Positions 19,548 to 30,597 are shown, counted from the stretch's first letter. The stretch is DNA of 64,000 nt from Neorhodopirellula lusitana (GCF_900182915.1 NZ_FXUG01000014.1:62001-126000); one strand, 5' to 3'. Notes: a model not told the origin generated them from the sequence alone. Translations and numbers: made by a program.

Positions 19548-20285
19548 CTAGATGAGGTCCCTGAGACTGTTCATCGCCAGCGGCTCTTTCGTCGCGAACG
19601 GTTCGCCGTAGTTGCGATTGATCAAGCGACCCCAGTTCGCGCCCTCGTCACGAACGCGATCGAGCACTGTGGGCGGTTCCGTAGGACGCCCCGTGATCAT
19701 TTGACTCTCGTACGCTTTGACGGCGTCCATCTTGCGATCCCACTGTTCAGAGATATCGACGATCCAAGTCGGCTGAACCGCAAGCCGAAGGTGGATGCAA
19801 AAGTAGTAATACAGTCGTTCGGGATGATGGCGTGGTCCCGGCATATCCGTCTTGGATAGCTTGGCGTGGAATCTCGCAGCCTCGGTGAGCGATGTAGCTG
19901 CGATGTGATCGGGGTGAGCATCATGGAAGTAGGGCGTGAACAACCAACGCGGTCGCAGGCAGCGAACGTAGGACGCGATCCGCTCGCGGGCTTCCAGCGT
20001 ATTCTCCAGAGCTCGATTGACCAGACCCGCGTTGCCTCGCCATGTCAGCTTCATCACCGCAGTTGCCGCCGCGGTCTCCTTCACCCGCGTTTCCATGCTT
20101 CCGTACGGCGTTGGTTCGCCACTGGTTAAGTCCAATACGCCGACTCGCATGCCTTGGTCAATCATTCGCATGATCGTGCCGCCCATTCCGAGTTCCGCGT
20201 CGTCGGGATGAGGTGCAATCACCAAGAAATCGAGCGGTTCAACGTCGTCGGGGTTGGGAAACGGAGTAGCAGGCAGTACGTTCAT
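19548..20285 (-). CDS. bshB1: PIG-L/BshB1-type N-acetylglucosaminyl-malate deacetylase
   Basis: Protein of 245 residues of the PIG-L (LmbE) zinc deacetylase family. FLVIAPHPDDAELGMGGTI carries the zinc-binding HPDD, and YFHDAHPDHIAAT the third ligand His and HPDH motif. The blocks DLTSGEPTPYGSMETR and ESQMITG are typical of the bacillithiol enzyme BshB1, which deacetylates GlcNAc-malate in bacillithiol synthesis. No bshA or bshC gene is in the window. The ATG (20283-20285) shares one base with a possible TTG start of the divergent glycosyltransferase. Assignment to BshB1 rather than another PIG-L deacetylase is likely but not certain. Confidence 0.8.
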   Translation of the reverse strand: MNVLPATPFPNPDDVEPLDFLVIAPHPDDAELGMGGTIMRMIDQGMRVGVLDLTSGEPTPYGSMETRVKETAAATAVMKLTWRGNAGLVNRALENTLEARERIASYVRCLRPRWLFTPYFHDAHPDHIAATSLTEAARFHAKLSKTDMPGPRHHPERLYYYFCIHLRLAVQPTWIVDISEQWDRKMDAVKAYESQMITGRPTEPPTVLDRVRDEGANWGRLINRNYGEPFATKEPLAMNSLRDLI

Positions 20286-21016
20286 TGAGTCATTCCAAAG
20301 TTAGGCAGTCCCACAACACTGTAACCATTGTCGAGCCATTGCGGACACTCTCCATTATCATTCCGACCTACAACGAGGCCGCGAAGATAGAATCTGCGAT
20401 CATGGACGGTCTTCGTCAAGGCGCGATGGAAGTGATTGTTTCGGACGGGGGCAGCCGTGACGAGACACGGGCCATTGTAGAACGCTTGCAAACTCAACAT
20501 CCCACTGTCTTGTTGATCAACCAAGCTCATGGTCGAGGCAGGCAACTGGCTGCAGGTGCACGACACGCTTCCGGTGACGTGTTGCTATTCCTACATGCGG
20601 ACAATCGTTTAGATGCGAATGCCAGCGAACAGCTGGCCGCTAGAAACTGGCCCACCTGGGGTGGCTTCGAACAGCGGATAGACGCCCGCGGACTCCGGTA
20701 TCGGTTGCTGGAGTGGGGCAACACTGCTCGCGTGAAGTGGACGTCCCGCGTTTTCGGCGATCAAGCGATGTTTGTCGATCGATACGCTTACCAGCAAGTC
20801 GGCGGCTTCGACGAGGTAGACCTGATGGAAGACGTCCTGCTATCTAAAAAGCTGAAACGAATTGAACGTGCCGCCGTGCTGCCTGGGAAAGTCATCGTCG
20901 ATGCCCGCCGCTGGCACGCTCGCGGAGTCGTCCGACAAACGCTTCGCAACTGGTTCATCCAGGTTGCCTTTGCACTCGGCGTTTCCACGCAAACACTTCG
21001 CCGCTGGTATCGATAA
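20285..21016 (+). CDS. TIGR04283-family glycosyltransferase (GT2)
   Basis: GT-A fold family 2 glycosyltransferase of up to 243 residues. LSIIIPTYNEAAKIE, EVIVSDGGSRDET and LFLHADNRLDANA give the nucleotide-sugar site with the metal-binding HAD. FGDQAMFVDRYAYQQVGGF and LMEDVLLSKKLKRI give the acceptor and catalytic ED region. The family is named for arsenosugar biosynthesis, but no arsenic gene is nearby. Two TTG starts are possible: 20285, which touches the divergent bshB1 start, and 20339 (MRTLSIII...), which matches the usual family start and leaves room for promoters. I favour 20339 but give the longer extent. Confidence 0.85.
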   Translation: MSHSKVRQSHNTVTIVEPLRTLSIIIPTYNEAAKIESAIMDGLRQGAMEVIVSDGGSRDETRAIVERLQTQHPTVLLINQAHGRGRQLAAGARHASGDVLLFLHADNRLDANASEQLAARNWPTWGGFEQRIDARGLRYRLLEWGNTARVKWTSRVFGDQAMFVDRYAYQQVGGFDEVDLMEDVLLSKKLKRIERAAVLPGKVIVDARRWHARGVVRQTLRNWFIQVAFALGVSTQTLRRWYR

Positions 21017-21054
21017 GCCGCCCTGGTCGCGATCATCCCTCAATCAAGACATTC

Positions 21055-21339
21055 ATGCCCAAACCCAAACTGCGACTCAACCGCGACCTTGAATCCAAGA
21101 CAGTCATCTTCGCCAAAGCGGGTCTGTTCTTGCTGCTAGGTCTGGTCTCCGGATTCCTATTGATCAGCTCGATCCTATCGATCCGGAATCTCATCTTGCT
21201 TGGGCTGACAATTTGGAGCTTTTGCCGGTGCTACTATTTCGCGTTCTACGTGATCGAGCACTACGTCGACACCAATTACCGGTTCACTGGACTGTGGGAT
21301 TTCGCCAAGTACATTTTCAATCGCAAACGCAAGCGTTAG
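21055..21339 (+). CDS. Small membrane protein of unknown function
   Basis: Protein of 94 residues with a basic N-terminus and two hydrophobic helices (about 20-42 and 45-62), then a Tyr/Phe-rich segment and a very basic tail (FNRKRKR). This layout suggests a membrane protein with cytoplasmic ends. It follows the glycosyltransferase by 38 bases on the same strand, so they may be cotranscribed. No family recognised. Confidence 0.65.
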   Translation: MPKPKLRLNRDLESKTVIFAKAGLFLLLGLVSGFLLISSILSIRNLILLGLTIWSFCRCYYFAFYVIEHYVDTNYRFTGLWDFAKYIFNRKRKR

Positions 21340-21432
21340 CCAAGCGATTCATCACCAAGTTGGACCGCGAACCCAATGTTCATGACACCGGAACGACGGT
21401 CGCGTTTCTTTCGCTTACTTGCCTTCAGAAAC

Positions 21433-22941
21433 CTAACGACTGATTTTGTTCATAGCTGCTTCGGCCTGAGCCCGATTGGAATACCTGCGAACTTGAGCGC
21501 GTCCCACACCGATTGATCGCTGGATCTCTTCGACTCGTTCTGGCGACGTCGTTAGGATGACTTGGCCGCCAGCGACAACGAGGTAATGAGTTTGTGATTT
21601 GACGGGGTCGACATAGTCCAGGCTGGTCAAATGACGCCGCAGCTCTTTTTCGATCTCGTGATACTCATCACCGAAGTGCTTTTCAAAAACCTCAGACGAC
21701 GATGGGAGCTTGCCCGGCTCCGAATCCAATCCGTCGAAGGGGCGTAACTCACTGCATTGGCGGACACAGGCGAACAGTTCCTTCTGATGCCGTTTGGAAA
21801 GCAGGTGGATGAGCGACCAAGAGTATGCGTAGTCCAAAGAGTCAAGCTGGTCGGCTGCGACAACGCGTTTCAGAACGCGGCCTGCCCCGAGAGCCTTACC
21901 ACCGTTCCAGTCACGATCAATCTCCATCATTCGCAATTGGTTCGTGCTGCCCATGCCGCTCCAGCGTACGCCTCGCTGCAGGCTGGTTGGGGCATAGAAC
22001 TCCGCGAGCCCTTCGCTTAGCCACATCGGCCATCGCGACAAACGTTGCTGCACCCCGATGTTGTGCAAGATCTGGTGTGCCCCCTCGTGGGCAATGGTGG
22101 AGATCGCATTTTTGACTGCGATCTCGGGGGCGTGGAGCGACAAATCAGATTCCTCGTAGAGCATGACCGAATTCGCAAGGCTGTCGTAATAGGCGACCAC
22201 ACCTTGCGGCATCCGGCGATACTCTTGGAACTGATCATCGGTGGCAAACGCAATGATCACCAATGGGAACTCCGGTTCATGCGTGTCAATTCCAGAACGC
22301 CGGAAGTACTTCCGAACGGCTGGATACATCGATTCCAGAATCGTACGAGTCGAGTCAATGAACAACTCGCTGGTGTTGTAGACGTATAGGAAGCGACGGC
22401 TCCGTTTGGTTTTGAACCCCTTTAGCTTCGGATTCTTCAACAAGTCTCTTTCGACTTCGTCCATCGACCAGGGCGTGAAGGATTCGGACGTGGGACGAGT
22501 TCCCTCGCTTGACAATTCCCTGATTTCCCCGCTTGGCATGATCACCAGTTCGGTGTTGCCGATGGTCACATGCTGCCGCGCGGTCACGGACTCACCCGCC
22601 TCATTGCGTACTAGCACATTGGTTCCGTTGGGATACTTGATCGAACCGAGAGGGAACGCAGGCCCCTGATCCTGAGCTGATAACGACGGGTCGCCGCTCA
22701 ACCCCGGAAACGAACCTCCTGGAACCCCTGGACGTGATGCGCCACTTGGAAATCCAGGAACCCCGCTCGGCGGACGTAGGGAACCTCTCATTTGCTCCAT
22801 ACGTTGACGCATTTCCTCGGCGTGCTCTTGGCTCTCGCGAATGAACCGGTCCACACCGCCAAGCGGATTGAAGCGTTGTGCGTTCGCCACGATGGGAGTG
22901 ACAAGCGAAACGAAACAGAGCAAGCAACAAATACGAACCAT
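21433..22941 (-). CDS. Secreted DUF1570-type gluzincin metallopeptidase
   Basis: Protein of 502 residues. An AAAGGAGT ribosome site lies about nine bases before the ATG. A signal peptide (ICCLLCFVSLVTPIVANA) is followed by a Pro/Gly/Ser-rich linker to about residue 90. The catalytic part contains TIAHEGAHQILHNIG (HExxH zinc motif) and, about 18 residues later, PMWLSEGLAEFYAP with the glutamate ligand. Gluzincins of the DUF1570 group with this pattern are abundant in planctomycetes. The C-terminal 60 residues form a separate small domain (THYLVVAGGQVILTTS...). Substrate unknown. The gene converges with the small membrane protein gene. Confidence 0.85.
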   Translation of the reverse strand: MVRICCLLCFVSLVTPIVANAQRFNPLGGVDRFIRESQEHAEEMRQRMEQMRGSLRPPSGVPGFPSGASRPGVPGGSFPGLSGDPSLSAQDQGPAFPLGSIKYPNGTNVLVRNEAGESVTARQHVTIGNTELVIMPSGEIRELSSEGTRPTSESFTPWSMDEVERDLLKNPKLKGFKTKRSRRFLYVYNTSELFIDSTRTILESMYPAVRKYFRRSGIDTHEPEFPLVIIAFATDDQFQEYRRMPQGVVAYYDSLANSVMLYEESDLSLHAPEIAVKNAISTIAHEGAHQILHNIGVQQRLSRWPMWLSEGLAEFYAPTSLQRGVRWSGMGSTNQLRMMEIDRDWNGGKALGAGRVLKRVVAADQLDSLDYAYSWSLIHLLSKRHQKELFACVRQCSELRPFDGLDSEPGKLPSSSEVFEKHFGDEYHEIEKELRRHLTSLDYVDPVKSQTHYLVVAGGQVILTTSPERVEEIQRSIGVGRAQVRRYSNRAQAEAAMNKISR

Positions 22942-23068
22942 ACCCCAAGAACTCCTTTGGCCAGCGAAGCCCGCTACAGCGACGTGGCAGGCAACACTAT
23001 GTTACCCGAACGGAAGCAGGTCTGCCGTCATGCGGCGGGGTATCAAGTTGAATCTCTTAACAGCGTTT

Positions 23069-23950
23069 CTAAACGACTAGCGAAACAGGCGAAAAACGCA
23101 CGTGCCGGACGGTCGCGCCACCGTTGTAGAACTGCGCCCCGGCAATCTGTGCCCCTTCCAAGCGGCGATGGGTGTGACCGAAGACGACTCGCTGCACATC
23201 GGCACCAAACCAACTGGGCTGTTCTTCCACCCAACGCAGTAATCGCATGCACACGCTGTGATGTCGGTGAGCGACGCCCGCGGCGACAAGGTGCAGCCTT
23301 GCGGTCACGGCCGCATCGTAAAGTTGGTTTCGAACCATCGGAGGTCGGGTGTTGCCCATTCGCTCGTGCTGCCAGCGTTCGCGATAGCTTGCCAGCGTAA
23401 CCGGACGACTGAACCGCCCTTTGAAAGGCTCAATCACATCTCCATGCGTTAATACACAGTCACCGATTCGAATGGCATCCAATCCGACATGAATCGCACC
23501 TTTGGAAGCTGACAAAACCTGAGCCGGCGGCGGCGTTTCTGTAACCAGGCCGGTCTGACTCGGTACCGGATTTTTCGCAACAGGTCCCCTGGATTCCGCC
23601 GCGGCCCAAGCTTCCAACGCACTTTGGAACGAGGGCTGAGCGTCGTGATTGCCCATCAGATAGACAAACGTCTTGTCCGGAAACTGTACACGCCAGTTAT
23701 CAAGCCAGGCGATGGCAAGTTTTTGTGATACGCGAGCATCGCCAGCACAAGACCAGTGGAAGTCAAACAGATCTCCACCCCACACGCACACATCGGATTG
23801 CTCGATTGCATACCGAATCGCAACTTCGTGGCGTTCGTAGTCGCAGCGTGAATTGAAAAGATGCAGGTCCGAGACGAAGGCCAATTTCGTCGAACCGCCT
23901 GGCTTGTCGCCGACGAGTTCCGCGATTCTCGCTGAACCGGAGCCAGTCAT
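23069..23950 (-). CDS. Calcineurin-like metallophosphoesterase (LpxH/UDP-diacylglucosamine hydrolase-like)
   Basis: Protein of 293 residues with all five metallophosphoesterase motifs in order: AFVSDLHLFNS, WGGDLFDFHW, YLMGNHDAQ, LTHGDVIEP and VVFGHTHRRLEG. The spacing and the helical insert between GNHD and HGD resemble LpxH-type hydrolases, though the sequence is distant from LpxH proper. No signal peptide, so cytoplasmic. An insert rich in Pro/Thr/Ala near residues 125-150 is unusual. It lies downstream of the ATP synthase operon on the same strand, separated from atpC by 185 bases containing hairpins, so it is probably a separate unit. Confidence 0.85.
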   Translation of the reverse strand: MTGSGSARIAELVGDKPGGSTKLAFVSDLHLFNSRCDYERHEVAIRYAIEQSDVCVWGGDLFDFHWSCAGDARVSQKLAIAWLDNWRVQFPDKTFVYLMGNHDAQPSFQSALEAWAAAESRGPVAKNPVPSQTGLVTETPPPAQVLSASKGAIHVGLDAIRIGDCVLTHGDVIEPFKGRFSRPVTLASYRERWQHERMGNTRPPMVRNQLYDAAVTARLHLVAAGVAHRHHSVCMRLLRWVEEQPSWFGADVQRVVFGHTHRRLEGAQIAGAQFYNGGATVRHVRFSPVSLVV

Positions 23951-24082
23951 CTCGGCACCCCGCTTTTCACTCGAACACGATACGAGAGAACGAAATCAAT
24001 CGCTCTGGACTGTTGAGACTCGCATGGCGAGAAACTCAACGACCGATGGTCTTTGCATCCAAGCGTGTTAACCACCGGAAAT

Positions 24083-24135
24083 CAGTCTTCCCAGCGGGAG
24101 GACTGGTACTTGCTTAGTGGAAACCCGCAACGGGT
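24083..24135 (-). terminator. Paired hairpins at the end of the ATP synthase operon
   Basis: Directly after the atpC stop (minus), ACCCGTTGCGGGT at 24123-24135 forms a short 5-bp stem followed by TTTCC. Further on, 24083-24105 forms a 10-bp stem with one imperfect pair and a 3-base loop (CAGTCTTCCC-AGC-GGGAGGACTG on the plus strand). Together they probably end the operon transcript. The lack of a long U-tract leaves the mechanism open. Confidence 0.5.
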
Positions 24136-24521
24136 CTAACGCGAAGCCCGCAATTGACCGCGTGCTCGCAACAATGCAGTGTCCTTGATTTGAGCCAATT
24201 CCGGCGTGTCGCTGGGCATTTCAAGTGCCTCGGCGAGTGCCTTGTTGGCTTCATCGGTGTCGAGCATGTCGACTGGGATCGTCCGCGCCGTCAGCACGCT
24301 GACAACGTCCTGTTCGACCTGGGCAAACCCGCCATCGACGAAGTAACGCTCAGGACCGGCGGTGGTTTGCAAACGCAAAACGCCATAGCCCAAACGCCCG
24401 ATCATGGGAGCGCGACCGTGTTGCACGCCAAGCTCACCATCGAACATCGGCAGCGCGATAAATTCCGCTTCGCGATCCAGTTCGGTTCGCTCCGGAGTAA
24501 CGACAACACATCGAATCGACA

Positions 24522-24522
<1 letters not shown>
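24136..24522 (-). CDS. atpC: ATP synthase F1 subunit epsilon
   Basis: Protein of 128 residues. The N-terminal beta-sandwich is clear (MSIRCVVVTPERTELDREAEFIALP, then FDGELGVQHGRAPMIGRLGYG), followed by FVDGGFAQVEQDVVSVL and a short helical C-terminus. Epsilon is part of the central stalk and restrains ATP hydrolysis. Its start overlaps the atpD stop by one base (TAATG), so the two are coupled. Last gene of the operon. Confidence 0.93.
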
Positions 24523-26092
<1,570 letters not shown>

Positions 26093-26106
26093 CACCTCGG
26101 AAGGCG

Positions 26107-26997
26107 TTAACCTTCCAGTGCTTCGACGCCGCCGATGATCTCCATGATCTCGCCAGTAATTTGGCTTTGGCGGGCACGGTTGTAGGTCATCGAAAGCTGT
26201 TTGATCATGTCGCCAGCACTTTCGGTGGCTCCCTTCATCGCGATCATTCGAGCAACCTGCTCACTAACAGCCGCGTCTAGGAAACACTTAAACAATTTGA
26301 CTTTGAAACTGGTCGGCACGACCTCTTCCAAAATCGACTCTGCTGATGGCAGGAACTCGTATTCCGAATTACTTTCATCCGAACCGGCTCCCGTTTCGTC
26401 TGAGTCGTCAGCCAGTGAACCGAGCGGCAACAACGTTTCAATCGTTGCGACTTGATTCGAGGTGCTGATGAAGCGGGTGTAGATCACATCCAAACGGTCG
26501 ATCTCGCCAGTGAGGTACTGGGCCAGATAACCTTCGGCAATCTTCTCAACTTCGTCGTAGGCCGGTTGGTCTTCAAACTGAAGGAAGCCAGCTTCGATCG
26601 GGACGCCTCGGAACTTCATTCCGTTGATACCGCGTTTACCGCTGACGTCGACGGCAACGTTTGGTATTTCTTCCTTGAGTTGCTTAATTTGTGGCAAAGC
26701 TGTTCGCAGGATCGAGGCGTTGTAGCCTCCGCACAAACCACGGTTGCTGGAAAGCACGAGGACGCGAGCTGAGCTCGTTTGTTCGCGTTGTTCAAGCAAC
26801 GGGTGTTGAACGTCCGTGCCAGCTGCAGCCAGACGTCCGACAATCTTGGTGATTTGGTCCGTGTAGGCGGTGGCTGCCGCGGCGCGGTCCATCGCCTTTT
26901 TGTAGCGAGCGGTCGCAATCAATTCCATCGTTCGCGTGATTTTGCGAATGTTGCGAATCGACTTGCGTCGTTTATCGAGGGCGCGTGCGTTGGCCAT
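26107..26997 (-). CDS. atpG: ATP synthase F1 subunit gamma
   Basis: Protein of 296 residues, the rotary shaft. The N-terminal helix (MANARALDKRRKSIRNIRKITRTMELIATA) and C-terminal helix (GATESAGDMIKQLSMTYNRARQSQITGEIMEIIGGVEAL) are canonical; SSNRGLCGGYNASI marks the central fold. An acidic insert (DDSDETGAGSDESNSEYE) near residues 205-225 makes it slightly longer than usual. It follows atpA by 22 bases. Confidence 0.96.
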   Translation of the reverse strand: MANARALDKRRKSIRNIRKITRTMELIATARYKKAMDRAAAATAYTDQITKIVGRLAAAGTDVQHPLLEQREQTSSARVLVLSSNRGLCGGYNASILRTALPQIKQLKEEIPNVAVDVSGKRGINGMKFRGVPIEAGFLQFEDQPAYDEVEKIAEGYLAQYLTGEIDRLDVIYTRFISTSNQVATIETLLPLGSLADDSDETGAGSDESNSEYEFLPSAESILEEVVPTSFKVKLFKCFLDAAVSEQVARMIAMKGATESAGDMIKQLSMTYNRARQSQITGEIMEIIGGVEALEG

Positions 26998-27019
26998 TAG
27001 TTGATTCCGCCTTTCTTAA

Positions 27020-28540
27020 TTAAACCGTTGCGGCGGGCTTGTAGCTCGACTTGAATTCCTTAATCGCCGAGACGATCCGTTCGACGTTCTCGTCGGACAA
27101 TTCTGGCTTGGCAGTCATGTCGTTGACCAGCGAGGAATGCTTGTCATTGAAGAACTGTAGCATGTCCTTCTCGAACGCTTGAACCTGCTTCACAGGCACG
27201 TCATCCAAGTAACCGTTGGTACCGGCGTAGATCGAGATTACCTGTTCGGCAACCGATAGCGGCTGGTATTGAGGCTGCTTGAGCAACTCAACCATGCGAT
27301 AACCGCGATCAAGTTCGGCCTGGGTCGCAGGGTCCAGGTCCGTTCCAAGTTGAGCGAACGCTTCCAAAGCACGGAACGCAGCAAGTTGCAGACGCAAACC
27401 GCCCGATACCTTCTTCATCGCCTTGGTTTGAGCAGCACCACCCACGCGAGAAACACTGATACCAGGGTTCATCGCCGGGCGAACACCCGAGAAGAACAGG
27501 TCAGGTTGAACGTAGATCTGACCGTCGGTAATCGAAATCACGTTGGTAGGGATGTAGGCCGAAACTTCGCCTTCGAGCGTTTCGATAATCGGCAGGCTGG
27601 TGATACTACCACCACCGAGCTCATCGGAAAGCTTAGACGAACGCTCAAGCAGACGACTGTGACAGTAGAAAACGTCGCCAGGATAAGCTTCGCGTCCTGG
27701 TGGACGACGCATCAGCAACGACATTTGACGGTACGCAACTGCTTGCTTTGACAAATCGTCATAAGCGATCAGGGCGTGACCGCCGTTGAACATGAAGTGC
27801 TCTGCCATGGCCGTGCCGGCGTAGGGAGCGATGTATTGCAGTGGAGCAGGAGCGGAAGCACCGGCCGCGATGACAGTGGTGTATTCCATCGCACCGTGAC
27901 GTTCCAGAACATCGACAACGCTGGCGACAGCGGAATCCTTCTGGCCGATCGCGATATAGAAGCACTTCACGCCCTGACCCTTTTGGTTCAGGATCGCGTC
28001 AATGGCGATGGCGGTCTTACCCGTTTTACGGTCACCAATGATCAGTTCGCGTTGACCGCGACCGATTGGCGTCATCGCATCAATGGCCTTGATCCCCGTT
28101 TGAAGCGGCTCAGTAACTGGCTTTCGTTCTGCAACGCCGGTCGCGATGATTTCGACAGGACGTGTAATATCGGTCTGAACAGGACCTTTTCCGTCCAGTG
28201 GGTTGCCCAAAGGGTCAAGCACGCGACCGACAACAGCATCGCCGGCGGGAACCGAAAGCAATGTGCCGAGAGCCTTGACTTCGTCGCCTTCTTGGATCGT
28301 CAGGTAGTCACCCAGGATGATGACACCGACGCTGTTCTCTTCCAGGTTGAAGGCCAGCCCAATTGCACCGTTAGGGAATTCGACCATTTCACCGGCCATC
28401 ACGCCCGACAGTCCATAGACTCGAGCGATTCCGTCACCGACTTCCAAGACTGTACCGACTTCGCGGACGTCAATCTTGTTATCGAACTGTTCGATTTCGG
28501 CTTGAAGGACCGATGCGATCTCGTCGCTGTTGAATTTCAC
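27020..28540 (-). CDS. atpA: ATP synthase F1 subunit alpha
   Basis: Protein of 506 residues. Walker A reads GDRKTGKT, and the family signatures GRVVDPLG-like ([13 protein letters not shown]), [21 protein letters not shown] and [17 protein letters not shown] are present. This regulatory subunit alternates with beta in the F1 hexamer. It starts about 90 bases after atpH. Typical length and no unusual features. Confidence 0.97.
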   Translation of the reverse strand: MKFNSDEIASVLQAEIEQFDNKIDVREVGTVLEVGDGIARVYGLSGVMAGEMVEFPNGAIGLAFNLEENSVGVIILGDYLTIQEGDEVKALGTLLSVPAGDAVVGRVLDPLGNPLDGKGPVQTDITRPVEIIATGVAERKPVTEPLQTGIKAIDAMTPIGRGQRELIIGDRKTGKTAIAIDAILNQKGQGVKCFYIAIGQKDSAVASVVDVLERHGAMEYTTVIAAGASAPAPLQYIAPYAGTAMAEHFMFNGGHALIAYDDLSKQAVAYRQMSLLMRRPPGREAYPGDVFYCHSRLLERSSKLSDELGGGSITSLPIIETLEGEVSAYIPTNVISITDGQIYVQPDLFFSGVRPAMNPGISVSRVGGAAQTKAMKKVSGGLRLQLAAFRALEAFAQLGTDLDPATQAELDRGYRMVELLKQPQYQPLSVAEQVISIYAGTNGYLDDVPVKQVQAFEKDMLQFFNDKHSSLVNDMTAKPELSDENVERIVSAIKEFKSSYKPAATV

Positions 28541-28630
28541 TGGACCGTACCGTTATTTCAAAAAGAACGCTTGGATGATGTTAGTAGGTCAGTCGGATTC
28601 GCTTCAGACTGACAGAGGTTATTTGATTTG

Positions 28631-29320
28631 TTAGCTGCTGAACTGCTCAGACTTTTGCAACAACTGCCGAGCAAATCCAGCGGCAGCTGCTTTCCCGACC
28701 TTGTCCAGGCGACTGGCGACGGACGAGTCGAAGACGGTATCGCCCACTCGCACCACAATGCCGCCGATCACGGACTCGTCGATGACTTCGTGCAAGCGAA
28801 CGTACTTGCCAAAGCGTTGAGCCAGTTGGTTGATCACTTGATTACGCAAATCGTCGTTCATTGGCACAGCGGTTTTGACTTCGGCCAAAAGTCGGCCTGT
28901 CATTTCGTCGTGCAACAAGGTCGCGGAATTGCGAACGGCATTGACGTAACCAAGACGATCTCGGTTGGCCAACACCTTCAAGAAGTGCACCAAGGTCGGA
29001 TGAGCATCGCCCATCAGTTGATCGATCACTCGACCTTTCTCGGCGGCGTCCACTCGAGGACTTGCGAACGCCAGACGAAGGGGTTCGCTGTTGGCCAAAC
29101 CCTGGTCGCACAACTGGTTGAGCTGATCCAGAACTTGATCGGTGGAACCTTCCGCTTCGGTCGCACCCAGGAGCGCTCGAGCGTATATCTTACCGAGTTG
29201 TTCGGCACCGACATCGAGCACGGTGGATTGAGGAGCGGGATCTGACACTTCAGGATTCTCGGGAGATGAGCGACGAAACAGGTTGAAAAATGATCGAGCT
29301 TTGGTCGGCCTGCTGGGCAT
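28631..29320 (-). CDS. atpH: ATP synthase F1 subunit delta (long form)
   Basis: Protein of 229 residues; most bacterial delta subunits have about 180. The extra part is an N-terminal basic and Pro/Ser-rich stretch (to about residue 40) ahead of the family core AEQLGKIYARALLGATEAEG. The C-terminal part VIDESVIGGIVVRVGDTVFDSSV with KVGKAAAAGFARQLL is diagnostic. Delta joins the peripheral stalk to the top of F1. It follows atpF by 12 bases. Confidence 0.92.
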   Translation of the reverse strand: MPSRPTKARSFFNLFRRSSPENPEVSDPAPQSTVLDVGAEQLGKIYARALLGATEAEGSTDQVLDQLNQLCDQGLANSEPLRLAFASPRVDAAEKGRVIDQLMGDAHPTLVHFLKVLANRDRLGYVNAVRNSATLLHDEMTGRLLAEVKTAVPMNDDLRNQVINQLAQRFGKYVRLHEVIDESVIGGIVVRVGDTVFDSSVASRLDKVGKAAAAGFARQLLQKSEQFSS

Positions 29321-29332
29321 GGCAACGGCAAA

Positions 29333-30055
29333 CTAGTTTTGACTAGGCAACCGTTCCATCGCTTGTCTGATGAGTTCAGCATGGTCGTCCGCGGAAAGTT
29401 CGCGGCCGACAACACTTCGAGCGACCTGCATTGCCATGTCGGAAGTCCGACTGGCCATTTCGGCCATCGCGACCTTCTTGGCATTTTCGATATCCGCAAC
29501 CGCTCGCTCACGCTGGGCAGAGGCTTCTTCTTTCGCCTGGTCGACAATCTTTTGACCGCTTGCTTCGGCATCAGCCCGAGCTTCGGCCAGCATCTTTTGT
29601 ACTTGTGTGGAAGCTTCGTCGAGCTTGCCCTGATACCCAGCCAAAATTGCTTGGGCTTCAGTGTTCGCTTTCTCAGCAGATTCCAGGTCTTCGCGAATTC
29701 GATCTTCGCGAGCTTGCAAGCCACCCAACACATTGGGCCATACGAAGATCGACAAAACCAGCAAAACGCTGACGAAGATCAACAGGTTCCAAAATGCGGC
29801 ACCAAAGTCAAACGAAAGAAGAGGAGTCTTCTCGTGGTTACTGTGCGTGTCATGACCGTCAGCTTCGTGATGGACATCGTCCAATCCACTGTCGGTAAGC
29901 ACGACTTCTTCAGTCACTTCCGAATCACCGTCGAGCACTTCGGCTTGCGCCAAAACAACAGTCGGCGAAACAGCCATCGAGACGGCCACACCCGCAGTTG
30001 CCACGAAAGGCAAACACAGGCAGGAGGACAAACACAGAGCGAGCAAACGTTTCAT
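29333..30055 (-). CDS. atpF: ATP synthase Fo subunit b with signal-peptide-like leader
   Basis: Protein of 240 residues from the ATG at 30053-30055; an upstream in-frame start would hide the hydrophobic leader. Residues 1-38 (MKRLLALCLSSCLCLPFVATA...) look like a Sec signal peptide. An acidic, His-rich stretch (HHEADGHDTHSNHEK) follows, then the single membrane helix FWNLLIFVSVLLVLSIFVWPN and the long Ala/Glu/Lys coiled coil typical of subunit b. The peripheral stalk role is certain; the periplasmic extension of about 60 residues is unusual compared with E. coli b. Confidence 0.92.
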   Translation of the reverse strand: MKRLLALCLSSCLCLPFVATAGVAVSMAVSPTVVLAQAEVLDGDSEVTEEVVLTDSGLDDVHHEADGHDTHSNHEKTPLLSFDFGAAFWNLLIFVSVLLVLSIFVWPNVLGGLQAREDRIREDLESAEKANTEAQAILAGYQGKLDEASTQVQKMLAEARADAEASGQKIVDQAKEEASAQRERAVADIENAKKVAMAEMASRTSDMAMQVARSVVGRELSADDHAELIRQAMERLPSQN

Positions 30056-30144
30056 CAATCCACTTCGGTGAAAGACGGAGTGCGGGGATTCTTCACAAGA
30101 TTGACATTCCGCCAAGGGATGGCGGCGTCAACAACAAACTCGAA

Positions 30145-30399
30145 TTAACCGCGGCAAAGCAGGATGAACACGAGTGCGATAACAGTTGCACCTTCGATCA
30201 GAGCAGCTGCGATAATCATCGCGGTTTGAATGCGTCCGCCGGCTTCGGGTTGACGTGACATCGCTTCAACAGCACTGCCGCCGATGCGACCGATACCGAG
30301 AGCGGCACCAACGATGATCAAACCAATACCGATACCGAGACCCATGCGGCCGAAGTCGTTTGAGACTGCCTGGGCCAACATCATTGCCATTTCCAACAT
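30145..30399 (-). CDS. atpE: ATP synthase Fo subunit c
   Basis: Protein of 84 residues forming a two-helix hairpin. The polar loop is SRQPEAGG, and the ion-carrying Glu is in helix 2 (AALIEGATVIALV). The sodium-binding set seen in Na-dependent enzymes (Gln in helix 1, Glu-Ser/Thr and Tyr in helix 2) is absent, so a proton-driven ring is expected. A GGAG ribosome site lies about ten bases before the ATG. It sits between atpB and atpF with spacers of about 200 and 90 bases. Confidence 0.95.
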   Translation of the reverse strand: MLEMAMMLAQAVSNDFGRMGLGIGIGLIIVGAALGIGRIGGSAVEAMSRQPEAGGRIQTAMIIAAALIEGATVIALVFILLCRG

Positions 30400-30572
30400 C
30401 TAAATAGGCTCCGTAAATTTTTTGAGCGTTGAACGTTTTGAGCGTTAACAAGGGAGAGGAACAGAGTGATTTGTCAAGGCGGAAAGCTTAGTCAAGTGAC
30501 CTGCCTTCCGTCGACAGGGCAAGCCAAACAAAATGGCTCGCAAACGTGTTTTTTCAAGTCCTAAATCAGTTT

Positions 30573-30587
30573 GCGACAATAAGTCGC
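30573..30587 (-). repeat. Hairpin in the atpB-atpE spacer
   Basis: GCGAC-AATAA-GTCGC forms a 5-bp stem about ten bases after the atpB stop, at the start of a 198-base spacer ahead of atpE. Such spacers often carry processing or translation signals that raise subunit c output. No confident promoter was seen in the spacer. Confidence 0.3.
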
Positions 30588-30597
30588 GTTGGGCAAC

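Noticed and set aside
27776-28612. 278-codon open frame antisense to atpA
   Set aside because: Overlaps a certain atpA entirely; no protein-like features.
29339-30148. 269-codon open frame antisense to atpF
   Set aside because: Complement of a certain coding region; sequence is random-looking.
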